DNA of 64,000 nt from Aureimonas sp. AU12 (GTDB lineage: Bacteria > Pseudomonadota > Alphaproteobacteria > Rhizobiales > Rhizobiaceae): assembly GCF_001463705.1 (NCBI RefSeq), contig NZ_BBWH01000021.1, positions 62,001-126,000 of the forward strand, given 5' to 3'. This document shows, piece after piece, positions 1 through 9,671 of the stretch (the stretch's first letter is position 1; each line of letters opens with the position of its first letter). The notes beneath the pieces were generated by a model. That model did no database searches. It was not told the DNA's origin and was given only the letters and a program-made list of their open reading frames with translations. Both the position numbers and the translations under genes were made by a program.

Positions 1-2
1 CG

Positions 3-1274
3 TGGTCGGTGCGCCGCACGCTCGTGCCGGCGACACTGGCGCTCGGGTTGCTGATCGTCGCCGTCGCCGTTCCCGATGCGCGCGTTCTCGTCGGCGCGAC
101 CGGTGTCCTGGCGCTCGTTGTCGCGCTTCTCACCCGCGGACGGCGGAGCCGTCGCTCGCTCCTGCGCGCACCGCAGCGCGCGCGCTTGGCGCCGCTCTGG
201 CCCGATGCCAGCATCAAGAGCGTCGTCGAGGCGATGCGCGAACCCGCCTTCGTGATCGACCGGATGCTGGCGCTGCGCTTCGGCAACGGCGCGGCGTCGC
301 GCGCCTTCGGTGGCTCCACCCTCGGCGACCCCTTTCCGATGCGCTTTCGCGCCCCCGACCTCCTCGCCGCGCTCGAAGCTGCCGTCTCGGACGGCGAGGT
401 CCAGTCGGTGGACTATGCCGAGCGCGCGCCGGCCGACCGGTCGTGGTCCGTCGACATCCTGCCCATCCGCGGAGCAGGGGAGGGGCGGGCGAGCTTCTTC
501 CTCGTTCTCTTCCGCGACCACACGCAGGCCCGCCGGCTGGAGCGCATGCGCACCGATTTCGTCGCCAATGCCAGCCATGAGCTGCGCACGCCGCTGGCGT
601 CGCTGACCGGCTTCATCGAGACTCTGAAGGGGCCGGCGCGCGACGACGCGGCCGCGCGCCTGCGCTTCCTCGACATCATGGGCGACCAGGCGGCGCGCAT
701 GTCACGGCTGATCGACGATCTCCTGTCGCTGTCGCGCATCGAGACCAAGCGTCGCCTGCGCGCCGACGAGCGCGTCGATCTCGCCGAGGTCCTCGCCAGC
801 GTCGTCCAGCAGTTCACGCCCGCCTCGGCCGAAAAGGGCCTGCCGATCGAGCTGACGGGCGCCGACGCCGGGCCCGTCTTCGTCAACGGCGACCGGGACG
901 AACTCACGCAGGTCTTCGCCAACCTTCTGGAGAACGCCTGCAAGTACGGTGACGGCGGCGGGCGGATCCTCGTGGGCCTTCGCCGCGACGGCAGCGTCGC
1001 GGAAGCCTTCGTGCAGGATTTCGGGCAGGGCATCGCCCCCGAGCACGTGCCGCGCCTCACCGAACGCTTCTACCGGGTGGAGGAGGGATCGAGCCGGATC
1101 CGGGGCACCGGCCTCGGCCTGTCGATCGTTCGCAACGTCCTCATCCGGCACCATACGCGGCTCACCGTCTCGTCGATTCCCGGCCAAGGATCGACCTTCG
1201 CGGTGCGCTTCGGCATCCGGGCTTCCGCATCGTCCGAAAAAACCAAGCCGAAACAGCGGGTTGAACTGTCATAA
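3..1274 (+). CDS. phoR: Phosphate regulon sensor histidine kinase PhoR (5' end outside window)
   Basis: Membrane sensor kinase that phosphorylates PhoB when phosphate is scarce. Two hydrophobic segments lie near the N-terminus, followed by a PAS-like region. A HisKA box SHELRTP follows, with its phospho-acceptor His near codon 190 counted from the GTG at 9. A HATPase domain comes next, with N-box (LLENACKYG), DFGQGI and GTGLGLSIV motifs. The frame is open to the window edge, so the true start is probably upstream; GTG at 9 is the first start inside. It heads the pst-pho operon and its stop codon lies inside the Pho box that precedes pstS. The C-terminus is complete. Confidence 0.9.
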   Translation, partial: WSVRRTLVPATLALGLLIVAVAVPDARVLVGATGVLALVVALLTRGRRSRRSLLRAPQRARLAPLWPDASIKSVVEAMREPAFVIDRMLALRFGNGAASRAFGGSTLGDPFPMRFRAPDLLAALEAAVSDGEVQSVDYAERAPADRSWSVDILPIRGAGEGRASFFLVLFRDHTQARRLERMRTDFVANASHELRTPLASLTGFIETLKGPARDDAAARLRFLDIMGDQAARMSRLIDDLLSLSRIETKRRLRADERVDLAEVLASVVQQFTPASAEKGLPIELTGADAGPVFVNGDRDELTQVFANLLENACKYGDGGGRILVGLRRDGSVAEAFVQDFGQGIAPEHVPRLTERFYRVEEGSSRIRGTGLGLSIVRNVLIRHHTRLTVSSIPGQGSTFAVRFGIRASASSEKTKPKQRVELS

Positions 1275-1294
1275 AACGGATAGGCATCTGTCAT
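1266..1294 (+). promoter_or_regulatory. Pho box (PhoB binding site) upstream of pstS
   Basis: Two identical CTGTCAT heptamers start at 1266 and 1288, exactly 22 bp apart. That is two turns of the 11-bp Pho-box repeat; the middle unit at 1277 is degenerate. The first repeat is followed by AAAA, as in the consensus CTGTCATAAAACTGTCA. The site overlaps the phoR stop codon (1272-1274) and lies about 105 bp before the pstS start, so PhoB should activate a pstSCAB-phoU-phoB transcript from inside the operon. Confidence 0.85.
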
Positions 1295-1398
1295 ATAGGA
1301 GTTGCGGCGAGCCGCTAGACCAGCCCTCGAACAACGCCGGCCAGCTTCACACAAGCTGGAGGGCGGTTCCGCAACGAATTCCTCGACGGAGAACACCC

Positions 1399-2442
1399 GT
1401 GCTGAAGACAATGATCGCCGGCCTCGCGCTCGGAACTGCCGCCCTCGTCATCGCTGGCCCTGCGGCGGCACAGAACGCCAAGCCGCTCCAGGTCGCCGGC
1501 TCCTCGACCGTGCTCCCCTACGCGCAGATCGTGGCCGAGAACTTCGGTGAGATCTATCCCGACTTCCCGACCCCGATCGTCGAGTCCGGCGGTTCGGGTG
1601 CCGGCCTCAAGCAGTTCTGCTCGGGCATCGGCGCCGACACGCTGAGCGTCGCCAACTCCTCGCGCCCGATCAGCGAGAGCGAGAAGAAGACCTGCACCGA
1701 CAACGGTGTGACCGACATCCAGGAGGTCAAGTTCGGCTATGACGGCATCGTCTTCGCCACCGACGCGGCCGGCCCGGACTGGAAGCTGACGCCCGCCTTC
1801 GTCTTCAAGGCGATGGCCGCCAAGACGGTCGCCGAGGGCAAGGTCGTCGACAACGCGGCCAAGACCTGGAAGGACGTCGACGCCTCGCTTCCGGCCTGGC
1901 CGATCAACGCCTACATCCCCGGCGAGAAGCACGGCACGCGCGAGGTCTTCGAGACCAAGCTGCTCGACACCGGCTGCAAGGCGACCGGCGCGTTCGACGC
2001 CTTCAAGGCCTCGGGCATGGACGACAAGGCCGCGACGGCGCAGTGCCACCAGGTCCGCAAGGACGGCACGATCGTCGACATCGACGGCGACTACACCGAG
2101 ACGCTCGCCCGCATCGACGCCAACAAGCAGGGCGTCGGCGTCTTCGGCCTCGCCTTCTACGAGCAGAACCAGGACAAGCTGAAGGTCGCGACCGTCAACG
2201 ACATCGTGCCCTCGGTCGAGACGATCTCGACTGGCACCTACCCGGTGTCGCGCCCGCTCTTCTTCTACGTGAAGAAGGCTCATATCGGCGTCGCGCCGGG
2301 CCTCAAGGAGTATGGCGACTTCTTCCTCTCCGAGCAGATGATCGGCCCCGAGGGCCCGCTCGCCCAGTACGGCCTCGTTCCGGCGCCGGACGCCGAGCGC
2401 GACGCGTACCGCGCCGACTTCGACGGCGGCAAGACGATGTAA
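1399..2442 (+). CDS. pstS: Phosphate ABC transporter substrate-binding protein PstS
   Basis: Periplasmic phosphate-binding protein of the high-affinity Pst system. The 347-residue product has a signal peptide (hydrophobic core from about residue 5, cleavage near PAAA-QN at ~24). A PstS/SphX-like fold follows, with the phosphate-loop signatures VAGSSTVLPYAQ and ESGGSGAG. GTG at 1399 is chosen because GGAG lies 7 nt before it; an ATG four codons later would shorten the signal peptide. It is the first gene after the Pho box and is followed by a strong hairpin that probably sets its expression above pstC. Confidence 0.95.
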   Translation: MLKTMIAGLALGTAALVIAGPAAAQNAKPLQVAGSSTVLPYAQIVAENFGEIYPDFPTPIVESGGSGAGLKQFCSGIGADTLSVANSSRPISESEKKTCTDNGVTDIQEVKFGYDGIVFATDAAGPDWKLTPAFVFKAMAAKTVAEGKVVDNAAKTWKDVDASLPAWPINAYIPGEKHGTREVFETKLLDTGCKATGAFDAFKASGMDDKAATAQCHQVRKDGTIVDIDGDYTETLARIDANKQGVGVFGLAFYEQNQDKLKVATVNDIVPSVETISTGTYPVSRPLFFYVKKAHIGVAPGLKEYGDFFLSEQMIGPEGPLAQYGLVPAPDAERDAYRADFDGGKTM

Positions 2443-2500
2443 GGCAAGCCGTCGGCGTTTCGCCCGTCCGGCGATCCGCCTTCGTCTTTCGAATGCGCAG

Positions 2501-2538
2501 CCCTGCGTGCGACCGTCACCGGTCGCACGCAGGGTTTC
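2501..2538 (+). terminator. Attenuator-type hairpin between pstS and pstC
   Basis: A perfect 15-bp GC-rich stem (2501-2515 with 2520-2534) closes a TCAC loop and is followed by only three T. It sits between pstS and pstC. Such hairpins partially terminate transcription or protect the upstream mRNA, giving more binding protein than permease. With so short a T tract, mRNA stabilisation is at least as likely as termination. Confidence 0.75.
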
Positions 2539-2572
2539 GATCACCTTCAATCGGTCCGCAGGGGTTCTGCCG

Positions 2573-4060
2573 GTGTCATCACTCGCGATCATCGCGATCG
2601 TCGCCCTCGTCGCCGCCATCGGCGCCGTGCTGGGCTATCGCAAGAGCCGGGGCCTCGTCGCGCCCGCGGGCCAGAAGCTCCACTCCCGTCCCACCTATCA
2701 CGCCTCCTACGTCTTCTCTTGGGCGGCCGTTCCCTCTCTGATCATCCTCGCGATCGGCCTGTCGCTCGCGCCGGTGCTGGTCTCGCGCACCGTCCATGAC
2801 GAACTCGCCTCGAACGGCGTGGTGCGCGAGGGGATGACGCCGGAGCTCGCCGAGCAGCTGGTCTCGGCGCTGGCCTCGGGCCTGCGCGCGCTGCCCGCCG
2901 ACGAGTTCGCCGCGGTCCGCAACCAGCCGATCGAGGCGGTCGTGCCGCTGCTGCAGCGCCGCGGCGTCGCGATCGCCACCGCCACCGAAACCGGCATGGT
3001 GCCGCCGGCGGTCGAGAAGGTCCGGCTCGAGGGCAATCTTCGCCTCGGCCTCGCCGCCATCGTGACGCTCGTCGCGCTCGGCGGCGCCGTCTTCGCCCTG
3101 TCCCGCATCGCGGTCCGGCTGCGAGCCCGCAACCAGGTCGAGCACGTCGTCCACGCCATCCTCATCGTCTGCTCCTCCATCGCCATCCTGACGACGGTCG
3201 GGATCATCATGTCGATGCTGACGGAGACGCTGGACTTCTTCTCCCGCGTTGATCCCACGACCTTCTTCTTCGGCACCGTCTGGGATCCGCGCTTCGCGGC
3301 CTCCGGCAGCGGCGGAGAGCAGGGTCAGTTCGGTCTCGTTCCGCTTCTCGCCGGAACGCTCTACATCGCCGCGGTCGCCATGCTCTTCGCCGTGCCCGTC
3401 GGCCTCTTCGCCGCGATCTACATGGCCGAATATGCGTCGGGCGCGGTGCGCTCGGTGGTGAAGCCTCTCCTCGAGGTGCTCGCGGGCATCCCGACGATCG
3501 TCTACGGTTTCTTCGCCCTCGTCACGGTCGGACCGTTCCTGCGCGACATCTCGGCGGACATCAACGGTCTCCTGACCGGCGACTACACGAGCTTCATCCA
3601 GGCCCAGTCGATCCTGACCGCGGGCCTGGTGATGGGCATCATGCTCATCCCCTTCGTCTCCTCGCTGTCCGACGACATCATCACCGCCGTGCCGCGCTCG
3701 CTTCGCGACGGCTCGCTGGGCCTCGGCGCGACGCGCTCGGAGACGGTGAAGCGGGTGGTGCTGCCGGCGGCCCTGCCAGGCATCGTCTCGGCGCTCCTCC
3801 TCACCGCCTCGCGCGCCATCGGCGAGACGATGATCGTGGTGCTGGCGGCGGGCGTCGCGGCGCGGCTCACGATCAACCCGTTCGAGGCGATGACCACGGT
3901 GACGGTGAAGATCGTCAACCAGCTGACCGGCGACCTCGAGTTCAACTCGCCGCAGACCCTCGTCGCCTTCGCGCTCGGCATCACCCTCTTCGTGCTGACG
4001 CTGATCCTGAACATCATCGCCCTCACCATCGTCCGCAAGTATCGGGAACAGTACGAATGA
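2573..4060 (+). CDS. pstC: Phosphate ABC transporter permease PstC
   Basis: Inner-membrane permease subunit of the phosphate transporter, 495 residues, longer than E. coli PstC. The extra N-terminal part has membrane segments around a periplasmic loop, which is the alphaproteobacterial PstC N-terminal (DUF3708-type) domain. The C-terminal half carries the binding-protein-dependent transport fold with the EAA-like loop (GLGATRSETVKRVVLPAALPG). GTG at 2573 is preferred because AGGGG precedes it by 8 nt; upstream codons read through the intergenic hairpin. Its stop overlaps the pstA start (ATGA). Confidence 0.93.
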   Translation: MSSLAIIAIVALVAAIGAVLGYRKSRGLVAPAGQKLHSRPTYHASYVFSWAAVPSLIILAIGLSLAPVLVSRTVHDELASNGVVREGMTPELAEQLVSALASGLRALPADEFAAVRNQPIEAVVPLLQRRGVAIATATETGMVPPAVEKVRLEGNLRLGLAAIVTLVALGGAVFALSRIAVRLRARNQVEHVVHAILIVCSSIAILTTVGIIMSMLTETLDFFSRVDPTTFFFGTVWDPRFAASGSGGEQGQFGLVPLLAGTLYIAAVAMLFAVPVGLFAAIYMAEYASGAVRSVVKPLLEVLAGIPTIVYGFFALVTVGPFLRDISADINGLLTGDYTSFIQAQSILTAGLVMGIMLIPFVSSLSDDIITAVPRSLRDGSLGLGATRSETVKRVVLPAALPGIVSALLLTASRAIGETMIVVLAAGVAARLTINPFEAMTTVTVKIVNQLTGDLEFNSPQTLVAFALGITLFVLTLILNIIALTIVRKYREQYE

Positions 4061-5388
4061 GCGACGCAACTTTCGGCCGTCCGCCCGCTGCCGCGGTGCC
4101 GACGGCGGCCCGCCCCGCGCGCCGCGACATCGGCATCAAGCGTCGCTACGCCGCCGAGCGCCGCTTCAAGCTCTACGGCCTCGCGGCCATCTCCATCGGC
4201 ATGATCTTCCTGGCGATGCTGCTCTGGTCGGTGGTGGGCAAGGGCTACACCGCCTTCTTCCAGACGCAGATCCGCGTGCCCGTGACCTTCTCGCAAAGCG
4301 TCATCGACCCGCGCAACACCGCCGGCAAGGACCCCTCGGTTCTGCGCATCGCCAACTACCCCAAGCTCGTGCAGGACGCGATCGCCGCCAAGCTCGGCAT
4401 CGATCCGGCCAACCGCGCCGACATCCGGCTCGCCAACGAGCTCGTCTCGCAGTCGGTGCGCACGCAGCTCGCCGGCATGGTGCTCGACGATCTCTCGGTG
4501 ATCGGCACGACGCAGGACATCTGGGTCTACGCCAACTCCACCGTCGACTCGGCGGTGAAGGGACAGTTCGACCTCTCGATCCCCGAGGACCGGCGCCCGA
4601 TCAAGGACCGCCAGCTCGAATGGATCCGGCAGCTCGAGGCGTCTGGCGACCTGGAGCAGCGCTTCAACACCGGGCTCTTCACCTTCGGCGCGTCGAGCCG
4701 GGCGGAGACGGCGGGCCTCGGCGTCGCGGCGATCGGCTCGCTCTACATGATGGGCATCGTTCTCCTCCTGGCGCTGCCGATCGGCGTCGCCGCCTCGATC
4801 TACCTTGAGGAGTTCGCGCCGAAGAACAAGCTGACCGACCTCATCGAGGTCAACATCAACAACCTGGCCGCGGTCCCGTCGATCGTCTACGGGCTTCTCG
4901 GGCTCGCGGTGTTCATCAACTGGTTCGGGCTGCCGCGTTCGGCCGCGCTCGTCGGCGGCCTCGTGCTGACGCTGATGACGCTGCCGACGATCATCATCGC
5001 CACCCGCGCCGCCCTCAAGGCGGTGCCGCCCTCGATCCGTGCCGCCGCCCTCGGGCTCGGCGCCTCGAAGACGCAGATGGTGTTCCAGCACGTCCTGCCG
5101 CTGGCCATGCCGGGCATCCTGACCGGTACGATCATCGGTCTCGCCCATGCGCTGGGCGAAACCGCGCCGCTCCTCCTCATCGGCATGGTGGCCTTCGTCG
5201 CCAACTATCCGGCGACCCCGATGGATCCCGCCACCGCGCTTCCGGTGCAGATCTACATGTGGGCCAACGAGGCCGAGCGCGCCTTCGTCGAGAGAACCTC
5301 GGGAGCCATCATCGTGCTCCTGCTCTTCCTGGCCGTGATGAACATCACGGCGATCATTCTGCGTCGCCGCTTCGAGCGGCGCTGGTAG
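4057..5388 (+). CDS. pstA: Phosphate ABC transporter permease PstA
   Basis: Second permease subunit, 443 residues. A first membrane helix (about residues 45-68) is followed by a periplasmic insert of roughly 150 residues, matching the DUF3333 N-terminal domain of alphaproteobacterial PstA. The ABC permease fold then follows with an EAA loop ([21 protein letters not shown]). ATG at 4057 overlaps the pstC stop by 4 nt, indicating translational coupling. PstA and PstC form the transmembrane pore energised by PstB. Confidence 0.93.
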   Translation: MSDATFGRPPAAAVPTAARPARRDIGIKRRYAAERRFKLYGLAAISIGMIFLAMLLWSVVGKGYTAFFQTQIRVPVTFSQSVIDPRNTAGKDPSVLRIANYPKLVQDAIAAKLGIDPANRADIRLANELVSQSVRTQLAGMVLDDLSVIGTTQDIWVYANSTVDSAVKGQFDLSIPEDRRPIKDRQLEWIRQLEASGDLEQRFNTGLFTFGASSRAETAGLGVAAIGSLYMMGIVLLLALPIGVAASIYLEEFAPKNKLTDLIEVNINNLAAVPSIVYGLLGLAVFINWFGLPRSAALVGGLVLTLMTLPTIIIATRAALKAVPPSIRAAALGLGASKTQMVFQHVLPLAMPGILTGTIIGLAHALGETAPLLLIGMVAFVANYPATPMDPATALPVQIYMWANEAERAFVERTSGAIIVLLLFLAVMNITAIILRRRFERRW

Positions 5389-5407
5389 AAGAGGCGACCG
5401 GAAACCC

Positions 5408-6220
<813 letters not shown>

Positions 6221-6311
6221 TCCCGGCGCCGGCTGGAGCCGGTCGTCCAAGGTTGCGGCCGCGGTTCCCCGCAAGGGACCCGCGCCCCGACGCGCAAGGG
6301 AACGAGGACCC

Positions 6312-7055
6312 ATGGAAAACCACATCGTCTCGTCCTACGACGAGGAGCTCAAGTTCATCCTGCGGCGCATCTCCGAGATGGGCGGTCATGCCGAACGCAT
6401 GGTGGAACAGGCCGTCGCCGCGCTCATCCGCTCCGACTGGGGGCTGGCGCAGTCGGTGGTGGCCGACGACATCCTGCTCGACGCCGCACAGCGCGAGATC
6501 GACGAGCGGGCGATCATGACCATCGCCAAACGCCAGCCAATGGCGCACGACCTGCGCGAGATCGTCGGCGCCATCCGCATTTCCAGCGACCTGGAACGCA
6601 TCGGCGATCTCGGCAAGAACATCGCCAAGCGCGTCATCGCGGTTCACGACCATGCCCAGCCGATCCAGCTGGTGCGGGGCATCGAGCACATGTCGGAGCT
6701 GGCGCTCTCGCAGCTGAAGGAAGTGCTTGACGCCTATGCGACGCGCGACCATGTGCGGGCCGAGGAGATCCGCACGAACGACGCCGAGATCGACGCCATG
6801 TACACGTCGATCTTCCGCGAACTCCTGACCTACATGATGGAGGATCCGCGCAACATCACCTCCTGCACCCATCTCCTGTTTTCGGCCAAGAACATCGAGC
6901 GCATCGGCGACCACGCCACCAACATCGCCGAGACCATCTACTACATCCAGACCGGCCGACAGATCGAGACCGACCGTCCGAAGGGCGACTCGACCCCCTC
7001 GATGACCGCGCCGGTGCCCGCCGGCGAGACGCTTCTCGCCGACCGCGGTCGGTGA
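6312..7055 (+). CDS. phoU: Phosphate signalling complex protein PhoU
   Basis: Cytoplasmic negative regulator linking Pst transport to PhoR. The 247-residue product shows two PhoU repeats, each with the E/DxxxD metal-binding pattern (SDLERIGDLGKNIAKR and KNIERIGDHATNIAE). ATG at 6312 is supported by GAGG 4-8 nt upstream and by the usual MENHIVSSYDEEL start. The frame is open further upstream but without family resemblance. It overlaps or abuts phoB. Confidence 0.94.
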   Translation: MENHIVSSYDEELKFILRRISEMGGHAERMVEQAVAALIRSDWGLAQSVVADDILLDAAQREIDERAIMTIAKRQPMAHDLREIVGAIRISSDLERIGDLGKNIAKRVIAVHDHAQPIQLVRGIEHMSELALSQLKEVLDAYATRDHVRAEEIRTNDAEIDAMYTSIFRELLTYMMEDPRNITSCTHLLFSAKNIERIGDHATNIAETIYYIQTGRQIETDRPKGDSTPSMTAPVPAGETLLADRGR

Positions 7056-7060
7056 ACGCG

Positions 7061-7792
7061 ATGAACGCGCGCATCGCAGTGGTGGAGGACGAGGAGGCTC
7101 TCGGCGTCCTCCTGCGCTACAATCTGGAATCGGAAGGCTACACGGTCGACACGATCGCGCGCGGCGACGAGGCCGATCTACGCCTCAAGGAGGTCGTGCC
7201 CGACCTCCTCATCCTCGACTGGATGCTGCCGGGCCTGTCGGGCGTCGAGCTGTGCCGGCGCCTGCGCACCCGGCCCGAGACCGAGCGCCTGCCGATCATC
7301 ATGCTGACGGCGCGCGGCGAGGAGAGCGAGCGGGTGCGCGGGCTCTCGGTCGGCGCCGACGACTACGTGGTGAAGCCCTTCTCGACACCCGAACTGATGG
7401 CGCGCGTGCGCGCCATGCTGCGCCGGGTGAAGCCGGAGCGGATCTCCTCGCAGCTCTCGGCGGGCGACATCGACCTCGACCGCGAGACGCATCGCGTGCG
7501 TCGCTCGGGCCGCGAGGTGAAGCTCGGACCCACGGAGTTCAAGCTGCTCGAGTTCTTCATGCAGTCGCCGGGCCGCGTCTTCTCGCGCGAGCAGCTGCTC
7601 GACGGCGTCTGGGGCCGGGACATCTATGTCGACGAGCGCACGGTGGACGTCCATGTCGGGCGGCTGCGCAAGGCGATCAACCGGGGTCGCCAGCGCGATC
7701 CCATCCGCACCGTGCGCGGCGCGGGCTATGCGCTCGACGAGACCTTCACGGCCGCCCGCGCGGCGGCGGCGGGAAGCCGCGAGACGGTTTGA
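7061..7792 (+). CDS. phoB: Phosphate regulon response regulator PhoB
   Basis: OmpR/PhoB-family transcription factor that binds Pho boxes when phosphorylated by PhoR. The receiver domain has acidic residues VVEDEE, phospho-acceptor Asp at about residue 53 (LILDWMLPG), the T/S in MLTARG and K in VVKPF. The winged-helix DNA-binding domain follows (LLEFFMQSPGRVFSREQLLDGVWG). I chose ATG 7061, which gives the standard N-terminus; GTG 7052 overlaps the phoU stop (GTGA) and is an alternative. It closes the operon and provides positive feedback through the Pho box at 1266. Confidence 0.93.
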   Translation: MNARIAVVEDEEALGVLLRYNLESEGYTVDTIARGDEADLRLKEVVPDLLILDWMLPGLSGVELCRRLRTRPETERLPIIMLTARGEESERVRGLSVGADDYVVKPFSTPELMARVRAMLRRVKPERISSQLSAGDIDLDRETHRVRRSGREVKLGPTEFKLLEFFMQSPGRVFSREQLLDGVWGRDIYVDERTVDVHVGRLRKAINRGRQRDPIRTVRGAGYALDETFTAARAAAAGSRETV

Positions 7793-7849
7793 TCGCTCAA
7801 GCGAGGACGGCCGGCGCGACGCTGCGCCGAGCCGGCTGAATCCAACGGC

Positions 7850-8131
7850 TCAGGCGTCTGACGCGGCCTCGTCCGCGTCGGTCTTCACGTAGGGCTCGAC
7901 CGGGCCCTTGAGCTTGATCGTCAGCGGCTTACCGCGGCGGTCCTTCGCGGTGCCGGCGGCGACGCGGATCCAGCCTTCGCTGACGCAATATTCCTCGACA
8001 TTGGTTTTTTCCGCTCCCTTGAAGCGGATGCCGACGCCGCGCGTCAGCAAGGCCTCGTCATAGAACGGGCTGTCGGGATCGATAGCGAGCCGATCGGGAA
8101 GGGAAGCGTCGGGGAGGGGAGCGTCGGTCAT
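7850..8131 (-). CDS. DUF3297 family protein
   Basis: Small cytoplasmic protein of 93 residues with the conserved DUF3297 core: YDEALLTRGVGIRFKG, KTNVEEYCVSEGWIRV and GKPLTIKLKGPVEPY. The molecular function of the family is not established; some database entries call it glutathione peroxidase without support. ATG at 8131 gives a family-like N-terminus. It is convergent with phoB and divergent from the cupredoxin/FTR1 pair. Confidence 0.75.
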   Translation of the reverse strand: MTDAPLPDASLPDRLAIDPDSPFYDEALLTRGVGIRFKGAEKTNVEEYCVSEGWIRVAAGTAKDRRGKPLTIKLKGPVEPYVKTDADEAASDA

Positions 8132-8198
8132 GGGCCGCCTCATAGCGCAAGCGCCCGCGCGGTGCCAGCCATCTCGACAGCTTGCGACGCGCGTCCAA

Positions 8199-8215
8199 TC
8201 TGGAATCGTTCGAAG
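8199..8215. promoter_or_regulatory. Possible Irr/ICE-like box upstream of the FTR1 pair
   Basis: The 17-mer TCTGGAATCGTTCGAAG matches the rhizobial iron control element TTTAGAAYNRTTCTAAA at 13 of 17 positions. It lies in the divergent region between the DUF3297 gene and the cupredoxin gene, about 125 bp before the latter's start. The match is by eye and could be chance; the iron-transport context makes it worth recording. Confidence 0.35.
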
Positions 8216-8340
8216 AACCTGACGCCGATTTAATCCGGACTGCGCTTGTCAACTCTTCGTGAGGCGGCAGATGATGCCGACATCATCGCCGTCGCCGGGC
8301 CGTAGGCCGGGTGCGGTGTCGCCCGCTCCGGAGCCGTCCC

Positions 8341-8724
8341 ATGTTCTCCTCCATCCCGTCGCCCGGCCTTCGCACGATCCGGCTTGCGTTCGCCATCGGC
8401 CTGCCGGCGATAACCACCGCCGCCCTCGCCGAGGTGGCCGTCCCGACGCCCCTTAACGCCAAGGGACAGGTGGAACTCGTGCTCGAGGGCCATCGCTTTA
8501 CGCCCGCCGAGATCCGCCTACCCGCCGATCGTCCGGCGGCGATCCTCCTGCGCAACGCCGACGCCACCGCCGACGAGTTCGACTCGAAGGATCTGCGCGT
8601 CGAGAAGGTGGTGGGCGGCGGCGCGCAAGGGGTGATCCGGCTGCCGCCGCTGAAGCCCGGCCGCTACACGTTCATGGGCGAGTTCCACGCCGACACCGCG
8701 CAGGGCGTGGTGGTGGTGGAATAG
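8341..8724 (+). CDS. Cupredoxin-domain periplasmic protein (iron uptake partner of FTR1)
   Basis: Predicted exported protein of 127 residues. A signal peptide (about 1-30, ending near TAALAEVAV) precedes one small beta-sandwich cupredoxin-like domain with the family patterns GHRFTPAEIRLPADRPAAILLRN and PGRYTFMGEFHADTAQG. In EfeO/P19-type systems such domains sit beside an FTR1 permease and handle periplasmic iron. The permease gene starts 4 nt after this stop, so the two are coupled. No EfeB-type peroxidase is nearby. Confidence 0.75.
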   Translation: MFSSIPSPGLRTIRLAFAIGLPAITTAALAEVAVPTPLNAKGQVELVLEGHRFTPAEIRLPADRPAAILLRNADATADEFDSKDLRVEKVVGGGAQGVIRLPPLKPGRYTFMGEFHADTAQGVVVVE

Positions 8725-8728
8725 GCCG

Positions 8729-9568
8729 GTGCTCGCCGCCTTCGTCATCGTCTGTCGCGAGGTCTTCGAGGCCGGCCTCGTGGTGGGCGTCGTCCTGGCC
8801 GCGACGCGCGGGCTGAAGTCGCGCGGTCTCTGGATCGGCGCCGGCGTCGGAGCCGGGGTGCTGGGTGCCTGCATCGTCGCGGCCTTTGCCGGGGTCATCG
8901 CCGATCTCTTCGAGGGCGCGGGCCAGGAGACGCTGAACGCGGCGGTGCTCATCGTCGCCGTGGCCATGCTCGTCTGGCACAATGCCTGGATGGCCAGCCA
9001 TGGCCGCGAAATGGCCGCGCACCTGCGCGATGTCGGGCGCGAGGTGATGGACGGGCGGCGCTCGTTGATGGCGCTGGCGGTGGTCTGCGGCGTCGCGGTG
9101 CTGCGCGAGGGCAGCGAGGTCGTGCTCTTCCTCTACGGTGTGGCGGCCGGTGGCGGCACGACGGCGCTCGGCATCGTCGGCGGCAGCCTGCTCGGCATCG
9201 CCGGTGGGGCGCTCGTCTCGGCGCTGCTCTATCTCGGCCTCGTCTCGATCCCGCTGCGCCATCTCTTTTCGGCGCTGGGACTTCTCATCACGCTTCTGGC
9301 AGCCGGCCTCGCGGCACAGGCTGCCCGCTTTCTCGAAGCCGGCGGTTGGCTGGTGACGGGTACCGCACCGCTCTGGGACACCTCCAGCATTCTGTCGGAG
9401 GAGGGCATCGCCGGCCGCGTGGCGCACACGCTCCTCGGCTACACGGCGCGCCCTTCGGCCAACGAACTCGCCGCCTATCTCGGCGTCGTCGCGTTCATGT
9501 GGGTCGCCACGCGGCTGGCCGCCCGATCGGCGCCGCCGCCGCTCCAGCGCGCGAGTCGGACGGCCTGA
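8729..9568 (+). CDS. FTR1 family iron permease
   Basis: Inner-membrane iron permease of 279 residues with about seven hydrophobic segments. It carries both FTR1 signature motifs: REVFE (residues 10-14) and REGSE (about 126-130), whose Glu residues bind iron. GTG at 8729, immediately after the cupredoxin gene, is the only start that keeps the first motif at the N-terminus. It is probably co-transcribed with the upstream gene and ended by the hairpin at 9607-9650. Lack of an EfeB or FtrCD partner means the electron or oxidase component is elsewhere or absent. Confidence 0.85.
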   Translation: MLAAFVIVCREVFEAGLVVGVVLAATRGLKSRGLWIGAGVGAGVLGACIVAAFAGVIADLFEGAGQETLNAAVLIVAVAMLVWHNAWMASHGREMAAHLRDVGREVMDGRRSLMALAVVCGVAVLREGSEVVLFLYGVAAGGGTTALGIVGGSLLGIAGGALVSALLYLGLVSIPLRHLFSALGLLITLLAAGLAAQAARFLEAGGWLVTGTAPLWDTSSILSEEGIAGRVAHTLLGYTARPSANELAAYLGVVAFMWVATRLAARSAPPPLQRASRTA

Positions 9569-9606
9569 CGTTTCCCGCCGCTCGCAGGCGAGCCGTTGCA
9601 CCTGAT

Positions 9607-9650
9607 CCAACGAAAAAGCCCCGGCGCGGACGCCGGGGCTTTTTCGTTGG
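9607..9650. terminator. Bidirectional intrinsic terminator between FTR1 gene and gcrA
   Basis: A perfect 20-bp stem (9607-9626 with 9631-9650) closes a CGGA loop. A-rich and T-rich segments lie in the lower stem, so either strand ends in a T5 run. It separates the converging FTR1 gene and gcrA. Confidence 0.9.
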
Positions 9651-9671
9651 GTCGATGTCGGGGCGCTCGCT

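Noticed and set aside
2579-4069. A 496-codon open frame opposite pstC
   Set aside because: Shadow of a membrane-protein gene: the complement of hydrophobic codons gives His/Asp/Glu/Arg-rich sequence with no family resemblance.
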